Origin: Nocardiopsis_B sediminis
GTDB lineage: Bacteria > Actinomycetota > Actinomycetes > Streptosporangiales > Streptosporangiaceae
DNA: 64,000 nt
Direction of reading: 5' to 3'
NCBI RefSeq assembly: GCF_042650565.1
Contig: NZ_JBHSBH010000004.1
Span: 248,001 to 312,000, forward strand
A program made the translations under genes and the position numbers. Under the pieces are notes generated by a model. It searched no databases. It was not told the DNA's origin and saw only the letters and a program-made list of their open reading frames with translations. Below are positions 56,772 through 64,000 of the stretch, piece by piece (the stretch's first letter is position 1; each line of letters opens with the position of its first letter).

Positions 56772-57665
56772 GTGGCACCCGAGGAGACGGCGACGCAGAT
56801 CCTGCTGCGCGGGCTGGTCGACGACGCGGGCCTGTTCCCGCCGGCCTCGCTGAGCATCCTCCAGGCGGTGGAGCGCCACCGCTCGGACCGGATCGTCGCG
56901 CACCCGATGCTCACCCACCGGCTCCTGTGTCCCGAACAGCGATGGTCCGAGTTGCTGGCCCGGGTGAACGGCGGCGGGCCCATCGACGCCGCCGTCGTCC
57001 TCGACGCCGAGCGCGGCTTCGCCGCCACCCCGCCGGAGTCGAGCCCCGGTGTCCGGGTCACCCACTACGAGGCCCGCGCCCGCGCGGAGGACCTGCGGAT
57101 GGCCGCCGACCTCTTCCGCAGCGGGGACCTGGAGGGCAGCGGCCGGACAGTGTTCTTCGAGTTCGACCCCCTCCCCGAGTTCCCCGACCTCGCGGGCGCC
57201 CCCGCGTTCGGGCGGACCTCGGGGTGGCCGGCCGCGGTGGCGATGCTGGGCGGGGCACGGCCGCTGGGCGTGAAGATCCGCTGCGGCGGCCCGAAGGCCG
57301 CCATGTTCCCCGGTGTCTCCGACCTCGCCGACGCGCTCCTGGCCTGCGTCGAGCACGACGTCCCGTTCACCGCCGCCGGGCTCCAGCACGCCGTCCGCCA
57401 CACCGACCCGCGCACCGGTTTCGCCCATCACGGCTACCTCAACCTGCTGCTCGCCACCGTGGCCGCGCTCTCGGCCGACCGCGGCGCCGTCAAGGCGGCG
57501 CTGGCCTGCACCGACGGCGCCCGGCTGGCGGCCGGCGCCGCTGAGGTCGCCCCCGGCGACGCCCGCCGCGCCCGCGACCTGTTCACCCGGTTCGGCGCCC
57601 GCAGCACCGGCGACCCCGTGCGCGACGCCGAAGGGTTGGGCCTGCTGGGATCGTGGGAGATTTGA
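56772..57665 (+). CDS. Conserved hypothetical protein linked to fumarylacetoacetase
   Basis: 297 aa, GTG start. No signal peptide or membrane helix. Pieces suggest a TIM-barrel-like protein: KIRCGGPKAAMFPGVSDLADALLACVEHDVPFTAAGLQHAVRHTDPRTGFAHHGYLNLL has strand-helix alternation with conserved Lys, Arg, His and Asp that could bind an acid or phosphate. I do not recognise the family by name. It precedes the fumarylacetoacetase by 90 bp on the same strand, so a role in tyrosine/homogentisate or another aromatic pathway is likely. Confidence 0.75.
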   Translation: MAPEETATQILLRGLVDDAGLFPPASLSILQAVERHRSDRIVAHPMLTHRLLCPEQRWSELLARVNGGGPIDAAVVLDAERGFAATPPESSPGVRVTHYEARARAEDLRMAADLFRSGDLEGSGRTVFFEFDPLPEFPDLAGAPAFGRTSGWPAAVAMLGGARPLGVKIRCGGPKAAMFPGVSDLADALLACVEHDVPFTAAGLQHAVRHTDPRTGFAHHGYLNLLLATVAALSADRGAVKAALACTDGARLAAGAAEVAPGDARRARDLFTRFGARSTGDPVRDAEGLGLLGSWEI

Positions 57666-57755
57666 CCAGGGGGCCGGAATCCGGCCCCCCGGCCCCGCGC
57701 TGAACGCCATCGCCGACGGCCCGGGCCCGTGGACTGCGACCACGCGAGGAGAGAC

Positions 57756-58952
57756 GTGTCCACAACCTGGGTGCCCGGTGCCGACGCGGCCGGATACGGT
57801 GCCGACAACCTCCCCTACGGGGTGTTCTCCCGGGCGGGCTCCCCGCCCCGGATCGGGGTGCGCGTGGGCGACCGCGTCCTCGACCTCGCCGCGGCCCTCG
57901 GCGACCCGGAGTTCTCGGCGTCCTCCCTCAACCCCTTCATGGCCCGGGGCTCCACGGCCTGGCGCGCCACCCGCGCCAAGGTCAGCGGGATGCTGACCGC
58001 GCCGGGGGGACGCGCCTCCGCCGAGCCCCACCTCGTGCCGCTGGAGGAGGTGGAGCTGAAGGCGCCCTTCGAGGTGGCCGACTACGCCGACTTCTACTGC
58101 TCCCTCGACCACGCCGAGAACGTCGGGCGCATCTTCCGGCCCGGGGGCGCACCGCTTTCGCCCAACTGGCGCCACCAGCCCGTCGGCTACCACGGGCGCG
58201 CGGGCACGGTGGTGCCCTCGGGGACCGGCATCGTCCGGCCCGTCGGCCACCACCCGCCCGCCGAGGGCGGGGAGCCCGCCGTCGGCCCCAGCCGGCGCCT
58301 GGACATCGAGGCGGAGCTGGGCTTCGTCGTGGGCACCCCCACGTCGCTGGGGCGCACCGTGCCGACGGGGGACTTCGCCGAGCACGTGTTCGGCGTGGTG
58401 CTCGTTAACGACTGGAGCGCGCGCGACATCCAGAGATGGGAGTCCGCCCCGCTGGGCCCCTTCCTCGGCAAGTCGTTCGCGACATCGGTGTCGCCGTGGG
58501 TGGTGCCGCTCGACGCCCTCGGCGCGGCCCGGGTCGCCGGCCGCGAGCAGGACCCGCCGCCGGCCCCGCACCTGCGGCGGGTCGCCGACTGGGGGCTGGA
58601 CATCGCGATGACCGTGCGCGTCAACGGCGAGGTCGTCTCCCGGCCGCCCTACGCCTCGATGTACTGGACCCCCGACCAGATGCTCGCCCACCTCACCAGC
58701 AATGGGGCGTCGCTGCGCACCGGCGACCTCTACGCATCGGGGACCGTCTCCGGACCCGGGCGCGACGAGCGGGGCTCACTGCTGGAGCTGACCTGGGACG
58801 CCACCGAGCCGCTGCGCCTGGCCGGCGGCGGCGAGCGGGGCTACCTGGAGGACGGCGACACCGTGGCCATCAGCGCCACCGCGCGCGGCATGGGCGGCGG
58901 GACGGTGGCCCTGGGCGAGGTCACCGGGACCGTCCGGCCCGCTTTGTCCTGA
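57756..58952 (+). CDS. fahA: Fumarylacetoacetase
   Basis: Hydrolyses fumarylacetoacetate to fumarate and acetoacetate, the last step of tyrosine/homogentisate breakdown; 398 aa from GTG at 57756 with GAGGAGAG upstream. Family features: YGVFSRAGSPPRIGVRVGDRVLDL at the N-terminus, catalytic His and metal ligands in DYADFYCSLDHAENVGRIFRP, PVGYHGRAGTVVPSG, RLDIEAELGFVVG, VLVNDWSARDIQRWE and GPFLGKSFATSVSPW. All in the expected order. No hmgA or hppD in the window; its partner is the unknown gene upstream. Confidence 0.95.
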   Translation: MSTTWVPGADAAGYGADNLPYGVFSRAGSPPRIGVRVGDRVLDLAAALGDPEFSASSLNPFMARGSTAWRATRAKVSGMLTAPGGRASAEPHLVPLEEVELKAPFEVADYADFYCSLDHAENVGRIFRPGGAPLSPNWRHQPVGYHGRAGTVVPSGTGIVRPVGHHPPAEGGEPAVGPSRRLDIEAELGFVVGTPTSLGRTVPTGDFAEHVFGVVLVNDWSARDIQRWESAPLGPFLGKSFATSVSPWVVPLDALGAARVAGREQDPPPAPHLRRVADWGLDIAMTVRVNGEVVSRPPYASMYWTPDQMLAHLTSNGASLRTGDLYASGTVSGPGRDERGSLLELTWDATEPLRLAGGGERGYLEDGDTVAISATARGMGGGTVALGEVTGTVRPALS

Positions 58953-59009
58953 CCGGCACGGGGACGGGGCCGCCGGCGTGCGGCCCCTCCCCGTGGCCGG
59001 ATCGGCGTA

Positions 59010-60227
59010 TCAGCGCCCCAGCGTGAGCGTCAGCGGCCCCTTGCCGAGCCCGAGGAAGTCCAGCAGGTCCGGGTTGGAATCCTCGGCCTCCTCGGGAGCG
59101 TCGGCCGCAGGGGCCTCCGTGGTCTCCCCGGAGCCCTCGGCGGGCTGTGCGCCGCCGGCCGGGGCGGTGGGTGCGGGGCTCGCGGCCCCGGGCTGGTCCG
59201 GGTCGGGCGATGCAGAGGCGGCCAACGGGGTGGTGGGCGCGCCGCCGCGCTCGTCCGCGGAGGCGGCGCGCACGTCGTTGCCGATGTCGGCGATCAGCTC
59301 GTTCACCTCCCCGTCGGTGAGCCCGAAGCGGTCGCCGCAGGCCGTGACGGCGGCGGAGCGCGCGGAGTCGTCGGACCGGTCCAGCAGGCGGATGAGCCGC
59401 GCATCGGCCTCCGCGCCCTCGACCGAGTCCGCCGCCCGCGCCGAGTCCCCGGCGGGTGCCTCGGCCGCGCCCTCCGCCTCCTGCACGGCGTCGTCCCCGC
59501 CGGACTCCAGCTGCTCGATGAGGCACGACTGCACCTCTGCGGCCGGGACCCCGGGCGCGAGGTCCGGGCGCGCGTTGGGCGCGGTGGCCCCCGGCACCGC
59601 CGGGGGGAACTGGGACTCCTCGGCCGGACCGCCGCCGGGCTCCTCCTGCCCGCCGAGCACGCTCTCGGGCCCTTCGGGGGCGGCCTCAGCGGGCTGCTCC
59701 GGCCGGATGCCCCCGGCGAATTTGCTCAGCTCCTCGGCGCCCCACGTGTCGGGCGCCAGGTGGGCCGCGACGGCGACGCCCGGCTCCTGGAGCCAGAAGA
59801 TGGTGCCGGTCGCATCGGAGCGGTAGGCGGCGCGCCCCTCGGTGTCGGCCTTGCGGAGGGACTGCCCGTTGAGGTGGCCGAAGTGGCGGCTGCGCACGTC
59901 CTCGAGGCTGGAGATCGCGTCCGAGCGGAAGATGTCGACGCGGCCGTAGACGCCCTCGCGGCCCCGCAGCCAGGAGAGGGTGGAGCGGCGCTCCCCGTCC
60001 GACCCCGCCTTGGACGTCGCGTGGACCCCGTACCGGGCCAGCCCGGAGGGCAGGTAGCCGACCTCGAAGCCGTCGATCTCGGTGGGCGACGCCTTCTGCT
60101 CGGCGACGGGCCGATCCGCTGGGGGTCTCTGCTCTTCGGCGAACCCGACACCGAGGGCGCCGAACCCGGCCAGGGACACGGTGGTGGCACCGGCGAGTGC
60201 GATCCATCGCCTGTGGTGCTTGCGCAT
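59010..60227 (-). CDS. Secreted hypothetical protein, disordered (405 aa)
   Basis: 405 aa from ATG at 60227 with GAGAGG upstream. Signal peptide (RRWIALAGATTVSLAGFGALGVGFA|EEQ). Residues about 45-160 form a compact domain (IDGFEVGYLPSGLARYGVHATSKAG ... RVDIFRSDAISSLEDVRSRHFGHLNGQSLRKADTEGRAAYRSDATGTIFWLQEPGVAVAAHLAP) recalling small exported actinobacterial domains that sample a membrane or anti-sigma partner. The rest is Ala/Glu/Pro-rich with two Cys (QSCLIE, TACGDR). No family recognised. Monocistronic, divergent from the phosphodiesterase gene. Confidence 0.7.
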   Translation of the reverse strand: MRKHHRRWIALAGATTVSLAGFGALGVGFAEEQRPPADRPVAEQKASPTEIDGFEVGYLPSGLARYGVHATSKAGSDGERRSTLSWLRGREGVYGRVDIFRSDAISSLEDVRSRHFGHLNGQSLRKADTEGRAAYRSDATGTIFWLQEPGVAVAAHLAPDTWGAEELSKFAGGIRPEQPAEAAPEGPESVLGGQEEPGGGPAEESQFPPAVPGATAPNARPDLAPGVPAAEVQSCLIEQLESGGDDAVQEAEGAAEAPAGDSARAADSVEGAEADARLIRLLDRSDDSARSAAVTACGDRFGLTDGEVNELIADIGNDVRAASADERGGAPTTPLAASASPDPDQPGAASPAPTAPAGGAQPAEGSGETTEAPAADAPEEAEDSNPDLLDFLGLGKGPLTLTLGR

Positions 60228-60273
60228 GGGTGAACCTCTCGTTTGACTACGAAGTGTGGACGTAACGACACGC

Positions 60274-60303
60274 TCTGTATTGGTACGTGTCACCACCTAT
60301 CAA
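60274..60303 (-). promoter_or_regulatory. Candidate promoter of the secreted hypothetical gene
   Basis: On the minus strand TTGATA (60298-60303) and TACAGA (60274-60279), 18 bp apart, about 50 bp upstream of the start codon. Confidence 0.35.
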
Positions 60304-60491
60304 AAATCGCACATGCGGTGAACAAACGCTCACAATGCGTAGTTCGTGTCGCGGTCCGATATGTCCGCGCACCACCACGAGTGGGGAGTTCCAGGGCGCT
60401 GCACCATCGGCTCGCCTGGTCGACACCCGGAGGTAACCGCGCGAGCAGACGCTCATACGGACAGTGCGCCTGCTCCGACCAAGGGAGTGCC

Positions 60492-61523
60492 ATGTTCCAA
60501 CGGCTAGGCATCGCCGCCGTCGCCATGACGTTCGTGCTGCTGGGAACCTCTGAGGTGGCCGCGGTCACCCGACCCGCGGACACCACCGGCGCCGCCGGTG
60601 CCGCGGACGCCGTATCCACCGCCGCCGCCCCGGCCGCACCCGGAGAACGGGCAGCCTCGCGGGTGCTCGACGTCGCCCACCGGGGCGGGTCCGCCTACGC
60701 CCCTGAGAACACGCTCGCCGCCATCGACGCCGCGCACGAGCACGACGCCACGGCCGTCGAGATCGACGTCCAGCGCAGCAAGGACGGCGAGCTCGTCGTC
60801 GTGCACGACACCACCCTGGCCCGGACCACCGACGTCGAGGAGGTCTTCCCGGACCGCTCGCCCTACAACGTCGCCGACTTCACGCTGGCCGAGATCCAGC
60901 GGCTCGACGCCGGCTCCTGGTTCGGTGCGGAGTTCGACGGCGAACCCCTCCCGACGCTCGAGCAGGCGCTGGACCGGCTCGGCGAGCACCGGACCGGCCT
61001 GTTCCTGGAGATCAAGTCCCCCGAGCTCTACCCGGGGATCGAGGACGACATCGCCGAGACCCTCAAGGCCAAGCCCGGCTGGGCCTCCGAGAACGCCTCC
61101 GGCGGGCAGCGCCTGGTGATCCAGAGCTTCGACCGGGCCTCCGCCGAGCGCTCCCAGGAGCTGCTGCCGTCGGTCCCGCACGGCATCCTGGGCCGCGTCG
61201 ACGAGGCGCAGATCGAGACCTACGCCGCGTGGGCCGACATGATCAACCCCAACCACACCGGCATCGACGCCGCCTACGTCGACCGCGTGCACGAGGCCGG
61301 GATGGACGTGGTCGCCTACACCGTCAACGAGCCCGACGACATGCGGGCGGCCATCGGCAAGGGGGTCGACGGCATCATCTCCGACTACCCCGATGTCGCC
61401 CGGGAGGTCATCCAGGAGGAGACCGGCCTGCCGCCCGGCCAGAGCGGGGCCCGGCCGTTCACCTCGGGAGCCTTCGCCGACCTCGCCGGCATCGCCGACG
61501 CGGTGGCACTGCCGCGGAACTGA
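60492..61523 (+). CDS. Secreted glycerophosphodiester phosphodiesterase
   Basis: 343 aa from ATG at 60492 with AAGGGAG upstream. Signal peptide at the N-terminus (LGIAAVAMTFVLLGTSEVAA). GDPD TIM barrel with catalytic His in AHRGGSAYAPENTLAAI, metal residues EIDVQ and VVHDTTLARTTDV, and later LFLEIKSPELYPG and the typical VYTVNEPDDMRAAIGKGVDGIISDYPD. It hydrolyses glycerophosphodiesters (deacylated lipids or teichoic-acid fragments) outside the cell. The C-terminal extension of about 35 residues is unusual but short. Divergent from the unknown secreted gene. Confidence 0.93.
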   Translation: MFQRLGIAAVAMTFVLLGTSEVAAVTRPADTTGAAGAADAVSTAAAPAAPGERAASRVLDVAHRGGSAYAPENTLAAIDAAHEHDATAVEIDVQRSKDGELVVVHDTTLARTTDVEEVFPDRSPYNVADFTLAEIQRLDAGSWFGAEFDGEPLPTLEQALDRLGEHRTGLFLEIKSPELYPGIEDDIAETLKAKPGWASENASGGQRLVIQSFDRASAERSQELLPSVPHGILGRVDEAQIETYAAWADMINPNHTGIDAAYVDRVHEAGMDVVAYTVNEPDDMRAAIGKGVDGIISDYPDVAREVIQEETGLPPGQSGARPFTSGAFADLAGIADAVALPRN

Positions 61524-61647
61524 CCCCGCGAATCGATGCGCCAGGGAGCCGTGCGGGCGGAAATCGACCGCCGCCCGCACCGCTCCGGCTAGCCTGTCCG
61601 GGCCGCCGCGTCGACGGCGGGGGAACGGCGCGACGATGGAGGGGCCC

Positions 61648-62892
61648 GTGGAGCATGTCCGGCTGGACATCCCTGACGAGCGGATCGACTGGCGGACCAA
61701 GGGGTTCTGGCGGCCCGGCCCGCCGATCGGCGTCGCCGAATTCGCCGCTGCCCGGCCGAGCCTGTTCGGCGGGGACTTCACCTGGCCGGTGATGGTGGCC
61801 CGGCGCACCGCGCTGGAGCGCAACATCGCCACCCTGGCCGACTTCACCCGCATGTACGGTCTCGCCTTCGCCCCGCACGGCAAGACGTCGATGGCCCCCA
61901 AGCTCTTCCAGGCCCAGTTCGACGCCGGGGCGTGGGCCATCACCGCGGCCACCGCCAACCAGGTGCTCGCCTACCGCCGCTTCGGCGTCCCGCGGGTCCT
62001 GCTGGCCAACGAGCTGCTCGACCCGGTGGCGCTGGGCTGGGTCGCCGACGAGCTCGACCGCGACCCGGGCTTCGAGTTCCTCTGCTACGCCGACTCCCCG
62101 GCCACGGTCCACCGCGCCGCCGAGACCATGGCGGCCCGCCCGCGGTCACGCCCGCTGCGCATCCTGGTCGAACTCGGCTTCCCCGGCGGCCGGACGGGGT
62201 GCCGCACCCCCGATGCGGTGCTGGACGTGGCGCGCGCGGTCGCCGCGGCACCCGGCCTGGAGCCAGCGGGGGTCTCGGGATACGAGGGCGGGCTGACGAC
62301 CGAAGCGCAGGTCCGCGGCCTGATACGGCGCCTGTCGGAGGCAGCCGGGAGGCTGCGCGACGAGGGGCTGGTCCACGGCCCGCCCATCGTGTCGGCGGGC
62401 GGCAGCTCCTGGTTCGACATCGTGGCCGACGAACTGGGCGGGCGCACCGACATCCACGCGGTGCTGCGCAGCGGGTCCTACGTGGCCCACGACGACGGCC
62501 TCTACCGCGACTCCTCCCCGTTCGCCCGCGCCGGCGCCCCCGACCCGCTGACCCCCGCGCTGGAGATCTGGGCGCAGGTGACCTCGGTCCCCGAGAAGCG
62601 GCTGGCGATCCTCACCATGGGCCGGCGCGAGGTCAACACCGACGCGGGGCTGCCCGTTGCGCGGACGCTGCGCAGGCGGGGCGGTGAGACGCAGGACGCC
62701 TCGGGGGCCGAGGTCGTCCGCGTCGACGACCACCACGCCTACCTGCGGACCCCCGGCGGGCTGCGCCCCGAGCCCGGCGACCTGGTCTCCTTCGGGATCT
62801 CCCACCCGTGCACCGCGTTCGACCACTGGCAGTACATCCCGGTGGTGGAGGACGACCACACGGTCACCGACGTCCTGCGCACGTACTTCTGA
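61648..62892 (+). CDS. PLP-dependent D-amino-acid deaminase/dehydratase-like protein
   Basis: 414 aa. GTG at 61648 is preferred because GGAGG lies 5 nt upstream; ATG at 61636 (MEGPVEHV) overlaps that site. Alanine-racemase-type N-terminal barrel with PLP lysine in FAPHGKTSMAPKLFQ, then D-serine-dehydratase-like C-terminal domain with the zinc-type motif SFGISHPCTAFDHW. Close to amino-acid deaminases and D-threonine/D-serine dehydratases of the Dsd1 type. Substrate unknown; D-amino acids from wall turnover are plausible given the nearby wall and sugar enzymes. Confidence 0.87.
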   Translation: MEHVRLDIPDERIDWRTKGFWRPGPPIGVAEFAAARPSLFGGDFTWPVMVARRTALERNIATLADFTRMYGLAFAPHGKTSMAPKLFQAQFDAGAWAITAATANQVLAYRRFGVPRVLLANELLDPVALGWVADELDRDPGFEFLCYADSPATVHRAAETMAARPRSRPLRILVELGFPGGRTGCRTPDAVLDVARAVAAAPGLEPAGVSGYEGGLTTEAQVRGLIRRLSEAAGRLRDEGLVHGPPIVSAGGSSWFDIVADELGGRTDIHAVLRSGSYVAHDDGLYRDSSPFARAGAPDPLTPALEIWAQVTSVPEKRLAILTMGRREVNTDAGLPVARTLRRRGGETQDASGAEVVRVDDHHAYLRTPGGLRPEPGDLVSFGISHPCTAFDHWQYIPVVEDDHTVTDVLRTYF

Positions 62893-62970
62893 CGGTCCGG
62901 CCTGCGGCGGTCCGGGCCTCCGGCGCCCCACCGCGCCCGCGGTCGGCCGCGGGCGCGAAGCCGCGCGGGG

Positions 62971-64000
62971 TCAGTCCCGGCCGGCCACCCCGGGGCGCCG
63001 CTGCCAGGGCAGCGGGCCCTCGAGCGGCCGGTACTCCACGCCGATCGCGTCGAGCCGCTCCAGGTGGGTCCGCAGCCGGGGCAGGAACTCGTCGAAGTCG
63101 CGCCCGCCGGCCGACCACGCCACCTCGGCGAACGCCGACAGCCGCGGGAAGACCATGAAGTCCACCGTGCGCGGGGAGTCCATGTGCTCGGTCCACACGT
63201 TCACCTGGGCGCCCAGCACGCGGTCGGCGCCCTCCTCGGCCAGCTCCGGCGGCACCGGCTCGGCGCGGTAGACGTCGGCGAGGGTGAGCAGCGAGCCCAC
63301 GGGGATGGGCTCGCCGTCATCGGCGGACTGCCGGTAGTCGAGGTAGGACGTCGCGGTCGGGCACATCACGACGTCGTGGCCGGCGCGCGCGGCGGCGATG
63401 CCGCCCGCGGTCCCGCGCCAGGACGCGACGGTGGCCCCCGGCGCCAAGCCGCCTTCGAGGATCTCGTCCCAGCCCAGCAGCCGCCGGCCGCGCTCGGTCA
63501 GGTAGTCGTCGAACTGCCGGATGAACCAGCTCTGCAACGCGTCCTCGTCGGCCAGCCCTTCGTCGCGCATGCGCTGCTGGGCGGTCGCGCTGGCCCGCCA
63601 CTGCTTCTTGGGGCACTCGTCGCCGCCCACGCAGATGTAGCGGCCCGGGAAGAGCTCCAGGATCTCGTCGAAGACCCCGCGGTAGAAGTCCAGGGTGGCG
63701 TCGGTGACGTTGAGGACGGTCTCGATGATGCCCCATTCGCGGCCCACCTCGACGGGCTCGCCCTCGCCCAGCTCCGGGTAGGCGGCGATCGCCGCCTGGG
63801 AGTGGCCCGGGATGTCGATCTCGGGCACGACGCTGATGTGGCGGGCCGCGGCGTAGGCGACGATCTCGCGGATGTCGTCCTGGGTGTAGAAGCCGCCGTG
63901 CGGGCGCCCGTCGAAGACCGGCGGCCGGCCGGCGCCCACCTGGCTCTCGCGGCGCCACGCGCCGACCTCGGTCAGCCGCGGGTAGCGCTTGATCTCGACC
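62971..64000 (-). CDS. Glycoside hydrolase family 20 beta-N-acetylhexosaminidase (partial)
   Basis: The gene runs off the right edge; about 343 C-terminal codons are present and the start lies outside. The GH20 barrel shows GGFYTQDDIREIVAYAAARHISVVPEIDIPGHSQAAIAAYPEL, the catalytic Asp-Glu pair in RYICVGGDECPK, and downstream LLGWDEILEGGL and VNVWTEHMDSPRTVDFMVFPRLSAFAEVAWS. Substrate-assisted cleavage of terminal GlcNAc/GalNAc, probably from chitin or wall-derived sugars. Export cannot be judged without the N-terminus. Confidence 0.93.
   Translation of the reverse strand, partial: VEIKRYPRLTEVGAWRRESQVGAGRPPVFDGRPHGGFYTQDDIREIVAYAAARHISVVPEIDIPGHSQAAIAAYPELGEGEPVEVGREWGIIETVLNVTDATLDFYRGVFDEILELFPGRYICVGGDECPKKQWRASATAQQRMRDEGLADEDALQSWFIRQFDDYLTERGRRLLGWDEILEGGLAPGATVASWRGTAGGIAAARAGHDVVMCPTATSYLDYRQSADDGEPIPVGSLLTLADVYRAEPVPPELAEEGADRVLGAQVNVWTEHMDSPRTVDFMVFPRLSAFAEVAWSAGGRDFDEFLPRLRTHLERLDAIGVEYRPLEGPLPWQRRPGVAGRD

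Noticed and set aside
60241..60350. Possible PHO box upstream of the glycerophosphodiester phosphodiesterase
   Set aside because: A single GTTCACC-like unit on the minus strand with no second unit at 11 bp; not enough to call.

Overview
The window is very GC-rich and has the look of an actinobacterial chromosome. Actinobacterial families recur: a CmtR-type ArsR regulator, an NDMA-dependent alcohol dehydrogenase, an Orn-type oligoribonuclease, a DUF2510 protein, an SSI-like protein and a stand-alone PolA-like polymerase. GTG starts are frequent, and there are DtxR/IdeR-type and PhoP-type operator sequences. A Nocardiopsis-like relative is a reasonable guess, but the genus cannot be fixed from the sequence alone. 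A run of Ns (17954-17982) marks an assembly gap.

Layout. 0.1-19.1 kb holds ordinary chromosomal cargo: a CDF metal exporter divergent from its CmtR-like sensor, an RND (SwrC/HAE1-type) efflux pump preceded by a tiny overlapping ORF, an RsbW-like anti-sigma kinase, a TAT-exported PhoX phosphatase behind a good PHO box, an aldo/keto reductase, an NDMA-dependent alcohol dehydrogenase, a four-gene oligopeptide ABC operon (two permeases, one fused double ATPase, one binding lipoprotein), and an iron-siderophore binding lipoprotein behind an iron box.

19.1-38.7 kb is the most interesting part. About 20 genes all read on the minus strand and make up a Tad/Flp pilus locus. In transcription order they are: a zinc-ribbon protein, CpaB/RcpC, a CpaE/TadZ ATPase fused to a TadE pseudopilin, TadE, TadA, TadB, TadC, a NarL-type two-component pair, a small Flp pilin, and then an accessory half. 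The accessory half contains a TadG-like protein with an M15-like metallopeptidase tail, an OmpA-type lipoprotein and a secreted paralogue of its front half. It continues with a pilin fused to a lytic-transglycosylase domain, a split HTTM-type membrane pair, a pilin fused to a complete calpain-type cysteine protease, two lipoproteins, a pilin fused to a large beta-rich domain of unknown function, and a small four-helix membrane protein. Three proteins share the same prepilin module (basic leader, G|xxFxE site, one hydrophobic helix, a Cys pair), each joined to a different exported domain. I read this as a pilus or pseudopilus that displays enzymes as minor pilins. I know of no description of such a system. 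No prepilin peptidase gene is visible.

39.2-50 kb: tRNA-His, oligoribonuclease, a repetitive DUF2510 membrane protein, an amidase-like unknown, two tandem surface proteins combining a solute-binding-like domain with a von Willebrand A domain, an SSI-like protein, an SpoU rRNA/tRNA methyltransferase and a D-2-hydroxyacid dehydrogenase. A dispersed repeat of about 104 bp occurs twice here. 49.4-64 kb: an FAD monooxygenase divergent from a MarR regulator with a clear operator between them, a PolA-like polymerase, an NlpC/P60 hydrolase, a gamma-glutamyltransferase, a fumarylacetoacetase with an uncharacterised partner gene, a secreted unknown, a glycerophosphodiester phosphodiesterase, a PLP-dependent D-amino-acid deaminase-like protein, and a GH20 hexosaminidase cut by the window end.
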